From JAHCHG01 sp041394845 (lineage in GTDB: Bacteria > Acidobacteriota > Blastocatellia > Pyrinomonadales > Pyrinomonadaceae), in NCBI GenBank assembly GCA_041394845.1, contig JAWKHL010000006.1:248001-312000 (forward strand): DNA of 64,000 nucleotides, written 5' to 3'. The notes beneath the pieces are model-generated. The model was not told where the DNA came from. It made no database searches and worked only from the letters and a program-made list of their open reading frames with translations. A program made the position numbers and the translations under genes. Below, one piece after another: positions 35,098 through 44,638 of the stretch (positions are counted from its first letter, which is position 1; the number at the start of each line of letters is the position of its first letter).

Positions 35098-36288
35098 TTA
35101 CCGAAGTTGCCTGCGGAACAGCCAGGAACTGATCCCCACCAGCAAAATGCAGAATCCGACCAGAGCCAGAAAATTCGGATAAAGAACCTCAAGTCCGCTT
35201 CCCTTTAGAAGAATCCCGCGCGAAATGACGGCGAAATGCCGGACCGGGTTGAGAAGAGTGAAGGGCTGAAGCCACTGCGGCATCGCTTCGACCGGCGTCG
35301 TGGCCCCGGAAAGCAGAACCAGCGGCGGATTGACGAAAAAACTCATCAATTGGGCCTGTTGCTGTGAACTGACGAAGGTGGCGATCAATGTTCCGATCCC
35401 GATGCCCGACAAAACGCAGAGCGAGCCGGACAGGAAAAACACCGCCAAACTTCCCCTGACCGGGATCCCGAAGACCAGCCGGGCGACTCCGAGGGCCAGA
35501 CCGATGTCGGCGGTCAGCAAAAAGAAGATCGGAGCGATCTTGGCCGTGATTATCTCGCCCGCCTCGGCCGGGGTCATCAAAAGCTGTTCGACCGTCCCGA
35601 CCTCTTTTTCCCGAACCATCGAGGCGGCCGCCACGATCGAGCCCTGAAGAACCAGCAACGCCCCGATCAAACCCGTCACGATGAACCAGGAATTTTCCAG
35701 ACCGGGATTGTAAAGCAGAGCGACCCTCGGCACGACGCCCGCCCGGTTTGAGCCGTTTCTTATCGGAGAACTTTGAATGGAAACCGGATCGTTCCTGTTC
35801 GTCGTCTGCGCCGCAGGGACGCCCGGCGGTCTTTCCCGCAAAAGGCGCTGATTGAGGGCGGCGATTATCCGGCCCGCGTATCCGGCGGCGATGGTCGCCG
35901 TGTTGGAATCGACCGCGTCGATCAGAAGCTGAACATCGGCGGTTTCTCCCCTGATCCGCTTTTTGGCAAAATCGGACGGGATAATGAGCCCGGCCGTGAT
36001 CCGTCCGGCGCTCAGATCGACGCTCATCTCGTCGGCGGAAAGATAATATTTGGAGATTTGAAACGAATTGCTTTCGGTCATCGCCGAGATCAGTTCCCGG
36101 CTTTCGGCCGAACGGCTTTCATCGACCACGCCGAGCGCCAGTTTGGTGACGGTCGGATTGAGGGCGAAACCGAACAGCACGATGTTGACCGTCGGCGGAA
36201 TGATCAGCATCACGATCAACCGACGGTTCCGGCTCAATTGCCTCAATTCTTTGGCGAACAGCGCCAGCCAGCGCGCAAAATTCAGCAT
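35098..36288 (-). CDS. ABC-2 type transporter permease 2 (YbhR-like)
   Basis: 396 residues from ATG at 36288 (the longer upstream frame overlaps the partner gene and is rejected). One N-terminal helix (NRRLIVMLIIPPTVNIVLFG), a large extracytoplasmic loop (about 45-200) and five C-terminal helices with MVREKEVGTVEQLLMTPA: the ABC2 drug-export fold. Its start lies 5 nt after the stop of the other permease, so they are co-translated. Part of a tetR-hlyD-ATPase-permease-permease operon resembling E. coli ybhGFSR. Confidence 0.9.
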   Translation of the reverse strand: MLNFARWLALFAKELRQLSRNRRLIVMLIIPPTVNIVLFGFALNPTVTKLALGVVDESRSAESRELISAMTESNSFQISKYYLSADEMSVDLSAGRITAGLIIPSDFAKKRIRGETADVQLLIDAVDSNTATIAAGYAGRIIAALNQRLLRERPPGVPAAQTTNRNDPVSIQSSPIRNGSNRAGVVPRVALLYNPGLENSWFIVTGLIGALLVLQGSIVAAASMVREKEVGTVEQLLMTPAEAGEIITAKIAPIFFLLTADIGLALGVARLVFGIPVRGSLAVFFLSGSLCVLSGIGIGTLIATFVSSQQQAQLMSFFVNPPLVLLSGATTPVEAMPQWLQPFTLLNPVRHFAVISRGILLKGSGLEVLYPNFLALVGFCILLVGISSWLFRRQLR

Positions 36289-36293
36289 AATCT

Positions 36294-37409
36294 TCAGACC
36301 TCGATCTGCATCTTTCTCATCCTCAGCCAGGCGACCGCGAAGAAAAACGCGCCGATCGCCGCCAGCGCAAACGGCGCGAACCAGACTCCCGACCAACTTC
36401 CGCCGCGAACCAGCGCGTCGCGGACGACCTCGATGTAATACCGCGCCGGGATCACGTTGGAGATCCAGCGGATCGCCGACGGAATGTTGGAGATCGGAAA
36501 GATCGCCCCCGAAAGCAGGTAAGAGAGCAGAAATCCGACGATCTGCACGGCCTGAATGGCGGCCGCCTGATTGGGGATCGCCGCGCCGACCATCGTCCCG
36601 AAACAAACGTTGGTAAAAAGATAAAGCAAGGTGCAGATCAGAAACGGGGTCGGGTCCCCCCGAAGGCGCAGACCGAACAGAAAAAACACCAGCAAAAGAC
36701 ACAAAAACCATTCGGTCAGAGCGATCAGGAAATAAGCCAGAATTTTTCCCAGAAGATATTCGCGGGCCGTTATGCTCGACACGTAAACCTGGAGGATCGT
36801 CTTTTGTTCGCCTTCGCGCGACATCGCCAGAGCGGCCAGAAGCGGCGGGAACAGGGCCAGACCGACCGCCAGCATACTGGGCGCGATGTATTTGCTCGAC
36901 TCGCGCCCCGGATTGAACCACAACCGGACCTCGGGTTTGATCGGAACCCTGACCGGTGATCCCGGAGACGACAAACCGCCGGAGAAAGCCTGCGTAACCG
37001 CCACCGCACTGCCGCGCATGACGTTGGCCGTGTTGGCATCGCTGGCGTCGATCAGAATCTGCACCTCGGCATTCGAACCGCGCTCCAGGTCGCGCCCGAA
37101 ATGCTCGGGAATGACGATCGCCGCCCGGGCCCGGTTTTCCATCAAGGCCGTTTCGGGTTGTTCGCTGACCGGGAGTTCGACGATCCGAAAGGTCAGCGAC
37201 GAGCGATAGGCATCGACGTAGCGGCGCGAAGCCGGAGTGTTGTCGAGATCCTGAACGACGATCGGCAGATCGGTCACCGAGAGCGAGATCGCCGTTCCCA
37301 TCAGAGCCAGCAAAGCCAGAGGCAGCAACAGGGCCAGAACGAGCGTCAGACGGTCGCGCAAAACCTGTGTGATCTCCTTTCGGGCCTGGGCAATGATCCG
37401 TTTCATCAT
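36294..37409 (-). CDS. ABC-2 type transporter permease 1 (YbhS-like)
   Basis: 371 residues from one of two adjacent ATGs (37409 or 37406). Same layout as its partner: N-terminal helix (LTLVLALLLPLALLALMGTA), periplasmic loop with LVQ-type DANTANVMRG repeat also seen in the partner, and a C-terminal helix bundle starting MSREGEQKTILQVYVSS. The two permeases probably form the heterodimeric channel. Start is 16 nt after the ATPase stop. Confidence 0.9.
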   Translation of the reverse strand: MMKRIIAQARKEITQVLRDRLTLVLALLLPLALLALMGTAISLSVTDLPIVVQDLDNTPASRRYVDAYRSSLTFRIVELPVSEQPETALMENRARAAIVIPEHFGRDLERGSNAEVQILIDASDANTANVMRGSAVAVTQAFSGGLSSPGSPVRVPIKPEVRLWFNPGRESSKYIAPSMLAVGLALFPPLLAALAMSREGEQKTILQVYVSSITAREYLLGKILAYFLIALTEWFLCLLLVFFLFGLRLRGDPTPFLICTLLYLFTNVCFGTMVGAAIPNQAAAIQAVQIVGFLLSYLLSGAIFPISNIPSAIRWISNVIPARYYIEVVRDALVRGGSWSGVWFAPFALAAIGAFFFAVAWLRMRKMQIEV

Positions 37410-37425
37410 AACTAAAGACCTTTTT

Positions 37426-39360
37426 TCAGTCGTTCTTCCCGCGCTGTTTTTCGACCACCGCGATAAACACGTCTTCGAGCGAAAGCCGCTCTTCGTAGGC
37501 GTCAAAGACAGTGATGCCATTTTGGGTCAGCCTTTTTTTCAGATCGGCGATGCCGGTTTCCGCCGGCTCCTCGGTTACGACGTGCAGACGGTCGCCGAAG
37601 AGCGAGACGCGCCACGAGTCCATCTCTTTTTTCAACAAATTCGAAGCCGCCTGCGGCCGGTCGGTGATCAATTCGATCAGATGTCCGCTCTGTTCGGCCT
37701 TGACGCTGGTCGGCGTCCCTTCGGCGACGACCTCTCCCGCCACCATAAAACCGAGGCGGTTGCATTGTTCGGCCTCTTCCAGATAATGCGTCGTCACCAG
37801 AATCGCCACGCCCCGGTCGGCCAGTTGGTTGATCATCTTCCAGAAGGCCCGGCGGGCCAATGGGTCAACCCCCGAAGTCGGTTCGTCCAGAAACAAAACG
37901 GAAGGCTCGTGCAAGATCGCCGAACCGAAAGCGACCCGCTGTTTCCAGCCGCCCGGCAGTTCGCCGGTCAGCATCCTGCCCTGTCCTTTGAGACCGGAAA
38001 ACTCCAGCACCCAGCGTTTTTTTTCTTCCCGCTCGCCGCGCGGAACGCCGTAAACGCCGGCGAAAAAATCCAGATTCTCATCGATCGTCAGATCATCGTA
38101 GAGGGAGAATTTTTGCGACATATACCCGACCCGCCGGCGGACCTCGCTCGACCTTGTCCGGCCGCGTTCTCCGGCCAGTTCGATGACGCCGCCCGAGGGT
38201 TCGAGCAATCCGCAGAGCATCTTGATGGTCGTCGTTTTGCCCGCCCCGTTGGCCCCCAAAAGCCCGTAGGTCTCGCCGTATTTAATGCTCAGATCGATAT
38301 TTCTGACGGCCGCGAAATCGCCGAAAACCTTGCTCACATTCTCCGCCCCGATGGCCACCGTTTCCGGCAAACGCTCCTGAAATTCCCGGCGTCGGGGAAA
38401 CGGCGCCGAGGTCAACTCGCCCTCCAGATCCCTGAGAACGGCCACGAAAGTGTTTTCCAGCGTCGGCTGACCGGCCCGCACTTCCCTGACATCCATCCCC
38501 TCTTGTTCCAGAATCCGCCTCGTTCGCCTCTCCCCTTCGACGGCGTCGCTGACCATCAGATCGAGCCGGTCTCCGAAACGCTGAACGTCCCCGACGGCCT
38601 CGCTTTGGCTGAGAATCTCTTCGGCCCTTCCGAGATCCGAAGCCCTCAGTTCCAGCCTCTTCATTCCCAGACCATCGCGCAGTTGCTTGGGCGTTCCGGT
38701 CTCGACGATCCGTCCGTCGAACATCAGCGAAACGCGCGAACAGCGTTCGGCCTCGTCGAGGTATGGCGTGGCGACGACCATCGTCATTCCCCGGCTGGAA
38801 AGCTCCGCCAGAGTGTCCCAAAACTCCCGCCTCGACACCGGATCGACGCCCGTCGTCGGCTCATCCAGAAGAAGGATCTTCGGCTCGGCGATAAGAGCGC
38901 AGGCGAGCGCCAGTTTCTGCTTCATCCCCCCGCTCAAACGACCGGCCAGACGCCCGGTAAACCGCTCCATATCAAAGAGCCGCAGGTAATACATTCCGCG
39001 CTCTTCGATCTCTTTGGCCGAGAGGAGACGGAGTTCGCCGATGTAGCGCAAATTCTCGGCGACGGTCAGATCCTGATAAAGGCTGAAGGCCTGCGTCAGA
39101 TACCCGACCAGCGACCGGGCCTCGCGCGCTGGTTTTCCGTAGATGGAGATTTCGCCCGAAGTTTCCGGCATCACGCCGCCCAGAATCTGAAAGGTCGAGG
39201 TCTTCCCCGCGCCGTCCGGGCCGATCAGACCAAATATCTCGCCCCGACCGACCCGGAGGTCGATCCCCCGGACGGCCTTCAGATCGCGGTAATTTTTTCG
39301 CAGATCGCGCACCCGAATGACGGCCGAAGCGTCCCGTTGCTCTTGCGTGGCGGTGTTCAT
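37426..39360 (-). CDS. Twin-domain ABC transporter ATPase (YbhF-like)
   Basis: 644 residues. Two full nucleotide-binding domains: Walker A GPDGAGKTS at 47-55 with signature LSGGMKQKLALACAL, and Walker A GANGAGKTT near 360 with signature LPGGWKQRVAFGSAI. Each has a Walker B followed by DEPT. In the second signature LSGGQ is replaced by LPGGW, perhaps giving unequal ATP sites. It powers the two permeases downstream. Known relatives export drugs such as cefoperazone or chloramphenicol; substrate here unknown. Confidence 0.93.
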   Translation of the reverse strand: MNTATQEQRDASAVIRVRDLRKNYRDLKAVRGIDLRVGRGEIFGLIGPDGAGKTSTFQILGGVMPETSGEISIYGKPAREARSLVGYLTQAFSLYQDLTVAENLRYIGELRLLSAKEIEERGMYYLRLFDMERFTGRLAGRLSGGMKQKLALACALIAEPKILLLDEPTTGVDPVSRREFWDTLAELSSRGMTMVVATPYLDEAERCSRVSLMFDGRIVETGTPKQLRDGLGMKRLELRASDLGRAEEILSQSEAVGDVQRFGDRLDLMVSDAVEGERRTRRILEQEGMDVREVRAGQPTLENTFVAVLRDLEGELTSAPFPRRREFQERLPETVAIGAENVSKVFGDFAAVRNIDLSIKYGETYGLLGANGAGKTTTIKMLCGLLEPSGGVIELAGERGRTRSSEVRRRVGYMSQKFSLYDDLTIDENLDFFAGVYGVPRGEREEKKRWVLEFSGLKGQGRMLTGELPGGWKQRVAFGSAILHEPSVLFLDEPTSGVDPLARRAFWKMINQLADRGVAILVTTHYLEEAEQCNRLGFMVAGEVVAEGTPTSVKAEQSGHLIELITDRPQAASNLLKKEMDSWRVSLFGDRLHVVTEEPAETGIADLKKRLTQNGITVFDAYEERLSLEDVFIAVVEKQRGKND

Positions 39361-39404
39361 TCTGATCTTTTATGTTCCTTTTCGGGCGGACAGCCGCTCT
39401 CTGT

Positions 39405-40673
39405 TTACCTCGCTCGAACCCGCCCGCTGCCCGTCCATTGGCCGGAAACCAGGATCTCCCCGTCGGCCGGCATTCCCGGTTTGGCCAACCCTCTGGGATC
39501 TTTGATCGACAATTTGACGCCGACGACCTGTTTGACGCGTTCATCGCGGAAATAAGTGTTCTCCGGGGTGAACGCCGATTCCGGATCGATCCGCGTAACC
39601 TCCGCTTCAAACGGCTGATCGGGACTGGAATCGAGATAAACCCGGGCCGGTTGTCCGATGCGAACCCGCCCGATGTCGCCCTCCGGCACGAAGGCGCGAA
39701 GATAGATCAGGTTCGGGTTGAAAAGAGTAACGATCGCCGCACCGGCCGCCACCACCTCTCCCGGTTCCGCCGTCCGGGTGGCGACTATTCCGTCAAAAGG
39801 CGCGACGACCTTCAGATCGTCGCGGCCGGCCTGAACCTCTTCGAGCCGCGCTCGCGCCCTTTCGGATTCGGCCCGGGCCGAATCGATGTCGCTTTCGGCC
39901 TGGGCGATCTGTTTTTTGATGGCCGATGTTTCCAGCGAACGGATCGTCGGATTGGCCAGACTGGAACGGGCGGCGGTCAAAGCCCCGCGGGCGACGGCCA
40001 CCTGTTTTTGCTGGGCCTGAACTATCCGGGCCTGCGATTCGGCGTTGGTTTGCGCCTGTTTGGCCTGTCTTTCCGAAACATCGCCGGTCTTAAAAAGACG
40101 CATGAATTTTTCTTCGTCGTAGCGGGCCTGTTTCAGATTCGCCTCGGCCTGCGCGAGTTGGGCTTCGGCTTGGGCCACCTGAGCCTCGGCCTGATTGACG
40201 CGGCCGCGGGCGTCGAGTCTGGATTGTTCGACCGTGACCTGTGAGCGATCGAGTTGTTCCTGCAAAACCTCTATCTGCTGGCGCGCCCGGGTGATCAGCG
40301 TTTCGGTCTGTTTCACCTCCGCCCGCGCCTGATCTTCGCGGGCTTTGAGCTGTTCGTCGTCCAGAACGGCGATGATCTGCCCGGCCGTCACCGAATCGCC
40401 CTCGCGAACGGTGATCTCGCGGATCTTGCCGCCCGTTTTGGCCGCAACGGCCGAGTCGTCGGTCTCGACCCGACCGCTGACCTCGATCTGATTGGCCGGG
40501 AGTTGGGGCGACCTCAGCAAAAAATACCAGACGGCAAGTCCGCCGATCGCCAGGATCAAAAAAACCGGGACCATAAAACGCCACGGGCGACCGCGGCCAA
40601 GCTCCGTTTTTTCGGCCTTGACGGTCACATCCTCCATTTTTTCGGGTTCTTCTTTTTTTGCCTCTTCACTCAT
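39405..40673 (-). CDS. HlyD-family periplasmic adaptor (YbhG-like)
   Basis: 422 residues. Cytosolic lead of about 30 residues, one membrane anchor (MVPVFLILAIGGLAVWYFLL), biotinyl-lipoyl domain (VSGRVETDDSAVAAKTGGKI), a long coiled coil (about 110-290, rich in AQAEAQLAQAEANLKQ), then the beta-barrel domain. It links the inner-membrane ABC transporter to an outer-membrane channel; no TolC-like gene is in the window. Confidence 0.92.
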   Translation of the reverse strand: MSEEAKKEEPEKMEDVTVKAEKTELGRGRPWRFMVPVFLILAIGGLAVWYFLLRSPQLPANQIEVSGRVETDDSAVAAKTGGKIREITVREGDSVTAGQIIAVLDDEQLKAREDQARAEVKQTETLITRARQQIEVLQEQLDRSQVTVEQSRLDARGRVNQAEAQVAQAEAQLAQAEANLKQARYDEEKFMRLFKTGDVSERQAKQAQTNAESQARIVQAQQKQVAVARGALTAARSSLANPTIRSLETSAIKKQIAQAESDIDSARAESERARARLEEVQAGRDDLKVVAPFDGIVATRTAEPGEVVAAGAAIVTLFNPNLIYLRAFVPEGDIGRVRIGQPARVYLDSSPDQPFEAEVTRIDPESAFTPENTYFRDERVKQVVGVKLSIKDPRGLAKPGMPADGEILVSGQWTGSGRVRAR

Positions 40674-40701
40674 AAGACTTCCTCAAAAAACGGTTTGACA
40701 A

Positions 40702-41358
40702 CTATTGTTTGAGCATTCCGCTTAAAATGAGATCCATCTGGGTTTCAAACAGAGATTCGACCGACATTTTGCGCGGGACATAGGGCTCGAACGAATGTTT
40801 CCAGAGCATTGCCAGGAGGGCCGGAGCGATCACGCAGTAAACGGCGAATTCGACCTTGATCGGACGGAATTCCCCGTTCTTGATCCCGCGCCGCAAAATG
40901 CCCTCGATGATCCCGAACCCCCGGGTGATGACCTCTTTGTGATAAAACCGGACGAGTTCGGGGAAGTTGCCCGATTCCGAAATGATCAGCTTGGGGATCG
41001 CGCTGACGTTCGAGGTGGCGAAAATTTTCGCGAAAAACCGGAAGAGACGCCTTAAGGATTCGGCCGCCGTGTCGCGGTCGTTGGCCAGCAGTTTTTCCGC
41101 CTGAGCCAGATTGCCGATGATCTCTTCGCGAATGACGCTTTTGAGGATCTCTTCCTTGCCGGAAAAATAGAGGTACAAGGTTCCCTTGGACACTCCGGCC
41201 CGCCCGGCGATCTGGTCGAGCCGGGTCCCGGCGTATCCGAATTCGACGAAGCAATCGAGTGCCGCCTCCAGTATCTCGCCCGGCCGCGCGTCTTTTCGCC
41301 GCCGCCAGCGGGTTTGCTCCGAAGGATCGCCCTTGATATTTTCTTTCGAATTCCCCAT
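40702..41358 (-). CDS. TetR-family repressor of the efflux operon (CecR-like)
   Basis: 218 residues. The helix-turn-helix is at 46-66 (LDQIAGRAGVSKGTLYLYF); the rest is the all-helical ligand domain. First gene of the minus-strand operon that continues with the HlyD, ATPase and two permease genes, matching ybiH/cecR-ybhGFSR. A 22-bp imperfect palindrome 50 nt upstream of its start is the probable operator, so it would repress its own operon until ligand binds. Confidence 0.92.
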   Translation of the reverse strand: MGNSKENIKGDPSEQTRWRRRKDARPGEILEAALDCFVEFGYAGTRLDQIAGRAGVSKGTLYLYFSGKEEILKSVIREEIIGNLAQAEKLLANDRDTAAESLRRLFRFFAKIFATSNVSAIPKLIISESGNFPELVRFYHKEVITRGFGIIEGILRRGIKNGEFRPIKVEFAVYCVIAPALLAMLWKHSFEPYVPRKMSVESLFETQMDLILSGMLKQ

Positions 41359-41408
41359 TTTCCCGTTTCGTCCCCCGCCTCCGTTCGGGCATTTGTCTCA
41401 TTTTTTAA

Positions 41409-41430
41409 TAACTGACCAGATAGTAAGTTA
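41409..41430 (-). promoter_or_regulatory. Candidate TetR operator
   Basis: TAACTGACCAG followed by ATAGTAAGTTA: an 11+11 palindrome with 8 of 11 positions matching. It lies in the AT-rich promoter region of the tetR-led operon. Confidence 0.5.
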
Positions 41431-41567
41431 TTTTTTTCGAACAATCAAACGGCGGGAAAGCAGAGTGAAAAAGTTTAAATGTCGGAAACGTGAAAAAGCG
41501 GCTCCTTGAAAAACGTCGTTTCCGGTTGGTGCGAAAATGTTTTTGGCGGGATTTGGAGGCTCCATCC

Positions 41568-43094
41568 CTATTCTTCAATTTCCCCGAGGATCAGATCGGC
41601 CGCCATTTTGCCCGAGAGGAGAACCAGAGGCATGCCGCCTCCGGGATGGGTCGTGCCGCCGACGAAATAAAGGCCGGCGATGTCTCTGGCCCGGTTCGGC
41701 ACCCGCATAAAGGCCGAGAGGATCCCGTTCGATGAAACGCCGTAGATCGAACCCCGGTTGGCCCTGTATTTTTTTTCGAAATCCTCGGGCGTGATGATCT
41801 GCTCGAAACGGATCGAGTTTTCCAGATCTTCCAAACCGAACGGTTCCAGTTTTTCGACGATCAGATCCCGGTAAGATGAAGCCTCTTTTTCCCAATCCGT
41901 TTTCGGCCCGGTGTAAGGGGCGTTAACCAGAATGAACAGGTTCTCCGCGCCCGCCGGAGCCTGCGATTCGTCGGTTCGCGAAGAGGCGCAAACGTAAACG
42001 GTCGGATCGGAGGCGGGACGCCGGGCCTCAAAGATCGCATCGAATTCGGCCCGGTAATCTTCGGAAAAAAAGATATTGTGATGCGCCAGCTGCGGAAATT
42101 TTTTGTTTGTTCCGAGCAAGATGACAAAACCGCTGCACGACGGTTCGATCTTTTCCAGTTTTTCGTCGGTGTAGATCCTTCGATCGCGTTTATCGATCAA
42201 ACGGCGGTAAGTGTCGATCGCGTCGGCGTTCGAGATGACGAAATCTCCCTCCAGCGCCCGGCCGTCCTCAAACCGGACGCCCCGCGCCCGACCGCCTTCG
42301 ATCAGGATCTCTTTGACCTCGGAATCAAAACGAAATTCAACGCCCAGATCGGTCGCCAGTTTTTCCAGAGCCGAAGGGATCCGGTAGATCCCGCCGCGGA
42401 CATAATAGGCGCCGAGACCGAATTCGACGTGCGGAATGAGGGCGAAAACGGCCGGGGTTCGGTAAGGGGAAGAACCGTTATAGGTGGCGAAGCGATTGAA
42501 AAGCTGGCGCAGTTTTTCGGAGCGGAAATATTTTCGGTTGTGTTTGTCCAGAGTTTTCCAGCCGGAGATGCGAAGCAGGTCGGGCAGGTTTCCCGGCGTC
42601 AGAAGTCGCGGCAACCGGTTGAGGCTTTTGGAGAGAAAAGTCCTCTCGGCGATCTCGTATTTAACCCGGGAATCGGCGAGATATTTCCTGAAACCCTCAA
42701 CGTCGGCGGGTTCGATCTTCTCGATTTCCCTCTCGGTTTTCTTGAGATCCGAAGATGCATCGAATCCGACGCCGTCAGGCCAGAAGTAGCGGCAGATCGG
42801 ATCGAGTCTTTCAAGCGCGAGATAATCCTCCGTGCGCCGCCCGCAGAATTCGAAAAGTTCGTCGAAAACGCTGGGCATCGTCAAAAGGGACGCGCCGGTG
42901 TCGAACCTGAAACCGTCCGCCTCGATCAAGCTGACCTTGCCGCCCGAACGCTCGTTCTTTTCCAAAACCGTCACGGCCAGTCCAGCCTTGGCCAAACGGC
43001 AGGCGGCGGCCAGTCCGCCGAGTCCCGCTCCGATGATGATTGCTTTTTCCACCTGATCAATCAGAACCGCGAGCGGCAATGAGCGGGTAACCAC
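41568..43094 (-). CDS. CrtI-type phytoene desaturase-family oxidoreductase
   Basis: 508 residues from GTG at 43094 with GGAGCGG 7 nt upstream; a second GTG at 43052 starts right at the flavin motif. The Rossmann motif IIGAGLGGLAAACRLAKAG is at about 18-36, and the C-terminal GLYFVGGTTHPGGGMPLVLL is the CrtI hallmark. The family desaturates or isomerises carotenoids using FAD. No phytoene synthase (crtB) or lycopene cyclase is in the window, so the exact step is unknown. Confidence 0.88.
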   Translation of the reverse strand: MVTRSLPLAVLIDQVEKAIIIGAGLGGLAAACRLAKAGLAVTVLEKNERSGGKVSLIEADGFRFDTGASLLTMPSVFDELFEFCGRRTEDYLALERLDPICRYFWPDGVGFDASSDLKKTEREIEKIEPADVEGFRKYLADSRVKYEIAERTFLSKSLNRLPRLLTPGNLPDLLRISGWKTLDKHNRKYFRSEKLRQLFNRFATYNGSSPYRTPAVFALIPHVEFGLGAYYVRGGIYRIPSALEKLATDLGVEFRFDSEVKEILIEGGRARGVRFEDGRALEGDFVISNADAIDTYRRLIDKRDRRIYTDEKLEKIEPSCSGFVILLGTNKKFPQLAHHNIFFSEDYRAEFDAIFEARRPASDPTVYVCASSRTDESQAPAGAENLFILVNAPYTGPKTDWEKEASSYRDLIVEKLEPFGLEDLENSIRFEQIITPEDFEKKYRANRGSIYGVSSNGILSAFMRVPNRARDIAGLYFVGGTTHPGGGMPLVLLSGKMAADLILGEIEE

Positions 43095-43119
43095 GTCGCT
43101 ACCGCTCCAGTGTTCTGAA

Positions 43120-44286
43120 TCATATTTCGTTCAAAAATCTTCTGATCCTCTCCAGCGCGATCTCGATCTCATCGGTTGATTTGCAGTAAGCGACGCGGAC
43201 ATGGCGGTCGCCGCCGACGCCGAAACTGCTGCCCGGAACCAGAGCCACCTGCCGTTCCATCAAAAGCCGCCGGGCGAATTCGTCGCCGTCCAATCCGGTC
43301 GAAGCGACCGACGGAAAAGCGTAGAAAGCCCCGGTCGGTTCGAAACAATCGAGCCCCATTTCGTTCAAAGCCGAAACCACCAGACGGCGGCGGCGGTCGT
43401 ATTTGGCGCGCATCTCCTCGACAAACGGCTCGCCCATTTCGAGAGCGGCCAGAGCGGCGTACTGCGAGATGGTCGGCGCGCTCATCACCACGTATTGATG
43501 GACTTTGGAGAAGGCTTCCTGAAGTTCCTCGTGAGCGCAGATGTAACCGACGCGCCAGCCCGTCATGGCGTAGTCTTTGGAAAAACCGCCGAGCAGAACG
43601 GTTCGATCCCTGGCCCCCGGCAAGGCCGGAAAACAAACGTGTTCGACCCCGTAAACCAGCCGGTCGTAGATCTCGTCGGAGATGATCAGGAGATCGTTCT
43701 CTTCGGCGATCCGGACGATCTCGAGCGCGGTTTCCCGGCGAACGGTCGCCCCGGTCGGGTTGTTGGGAAACCCGAAGAAGATGGCCTTTGTCCGTTCGGT
43801 AACGGCCTCCCGGATGTCCGCCGGGTCGGGTTCGAAATTGTTCTCCGCCCGGCATTCGACCGCGACCGGAACCCCGCCGGCAAAGATGATCTCCGGTTCG
43901 TAAGCGACGAAACAGGGTTGCGGGACGATGATCTCGTCGCCATCATCGCAGATCGACGAAAAGACGCATTTGAGGGCCTCGCTGACGCCGACCGTCACCA
44001 GAATTTCGGTGTGCATATCGTAGGAGACCGAATAAAGCCTTTCGAGATGATTGGAGATGGCCTCGCGCAGTTCGATCAGACCGGAATTGGCCGTGTAACC
44101 GATCGGCCTCCGATATACGGCTTCGAAACCGGCGCGGGCGATCGGATCGGGAGTGGCGAAATCCGGTTCGCCCACACCCAGAGAAATAACGTCGGGCATC
44201 GAGGCGGCGATGCCGAAAAATTTGTGCAGACCCGACACCGGAACCTGATTGATGCGGGACGCGATGAACTGTTGATAATCGGTCAT
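43120..44286 (-). CDS. PLP-dependent class I/II aminotransferase (PatA/AspC-like)
   Basis: 388 residues, full length. The substrate-binding GVGEPDFATP, the NNPTGA motif at 175-180, D204 and Y207 in SDEIYDRLVYG, the Schiff-base lysine K237 in GGFSKDYAMTGWRVGY and an Arg in the C-terminal half are all present. The closest pattern is PatA/aspartate or aromatic aminotransferase subgroup I-gamma. Its stop lies 25 nt before the CrtI-type gene's start, so the two are probably co-transcribed. Confidence 0.93.
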   Translation of the reverse strand: MTDYQQFIASRINQVPVSGLHKFFGIAASMPDVISLGVGEPDFATPDPIARAGFEAVYRRPIGYTANSGLIELREAISNHLERLYSVSYDMHTEILVTVGVSEALKCVFSSICDDGDEIIVPQPCFVAYEPEIIFAGGVPVAVECRAENNFEPDPADIREAVTERTKAIFFGFPNNPTGATVRRETALEIVRIAEENDLLIISDEIYDRLVYGVEHVCFPALPGARDRTVLLGGFSKDYAMTGWRVGYICAHEELQEAFSKVHQYVVMSAPTISQYAALAALEMGEPFVEEMRAKYDRRRRLVVSALNEMGLDCFEPTGAFYAFPSVASTGLDGDEFARRLLMERQVALVPGSSFGVGGDRHVRVAYCKSTDEIEIALERIRRFLNEI

Positions 44287-44306
44287 AAATATTCGAATTG
44301 TTCGGG

Positions 44307-44492
44307 ATTAATTACTCTGTAAATTAAAAAAACTTAAGTTTTGTTAAATTTGTGATGGGTGATGAGTGATGGGTGATGGGATAAAACTTAATTGTCTGAT
44401 TATCCGGCTCTACTGTCTGATGTTATCTGTTTAACTTTTCACCCATCACCCATCACTAAACTCTAGTTTTTTTTAATTTACACAGTATTAAT
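44307..44492. repeat. MITE-like palindromic element containing GTGATGG heptads
   Basis: Arms TACTCTGTAAATTAAAAAAA on the left and the complement of TACTGTGTAAATTAAAAAAA on the right enclose GTGATGG-GTGATGA-GTGATGG-GTGATGG and its mirror ACCCATC-ACCCATC-ACT. The 186-bp element can fold end to end. It fills most of the 350-bp space between the aminotransferase and the TonB-C gene; the remainder is AT-rich leader with no ORF. Confidence 0.65.
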
Positions 44493-44638
44493 AATAAGTT
44501 TTTAAAGAATTTTTGTTTTCTGTTAACCGCCTAAATTTTTGATAAATAAACTTTAGTGTTAAAATCTGAGTCTAAGTTCTTGAAGCAGATTTCCGCAAAC
44601 CTGAAAAATGGTTTAAAACCCCCTGTGAGGATTTATTG

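Noticed and set aside
36289..36921. Upstream extension of the second permease frame
   Set aside because: It runs out of frame through the other permease; the ATG at 36288 begins the ABC-2 fold.
37369..39555. 728-codon frame on the plus strand
   Set aside because: It is the antisense shadow of the twin-domain ABC ATPase gene, with no motif of its own.
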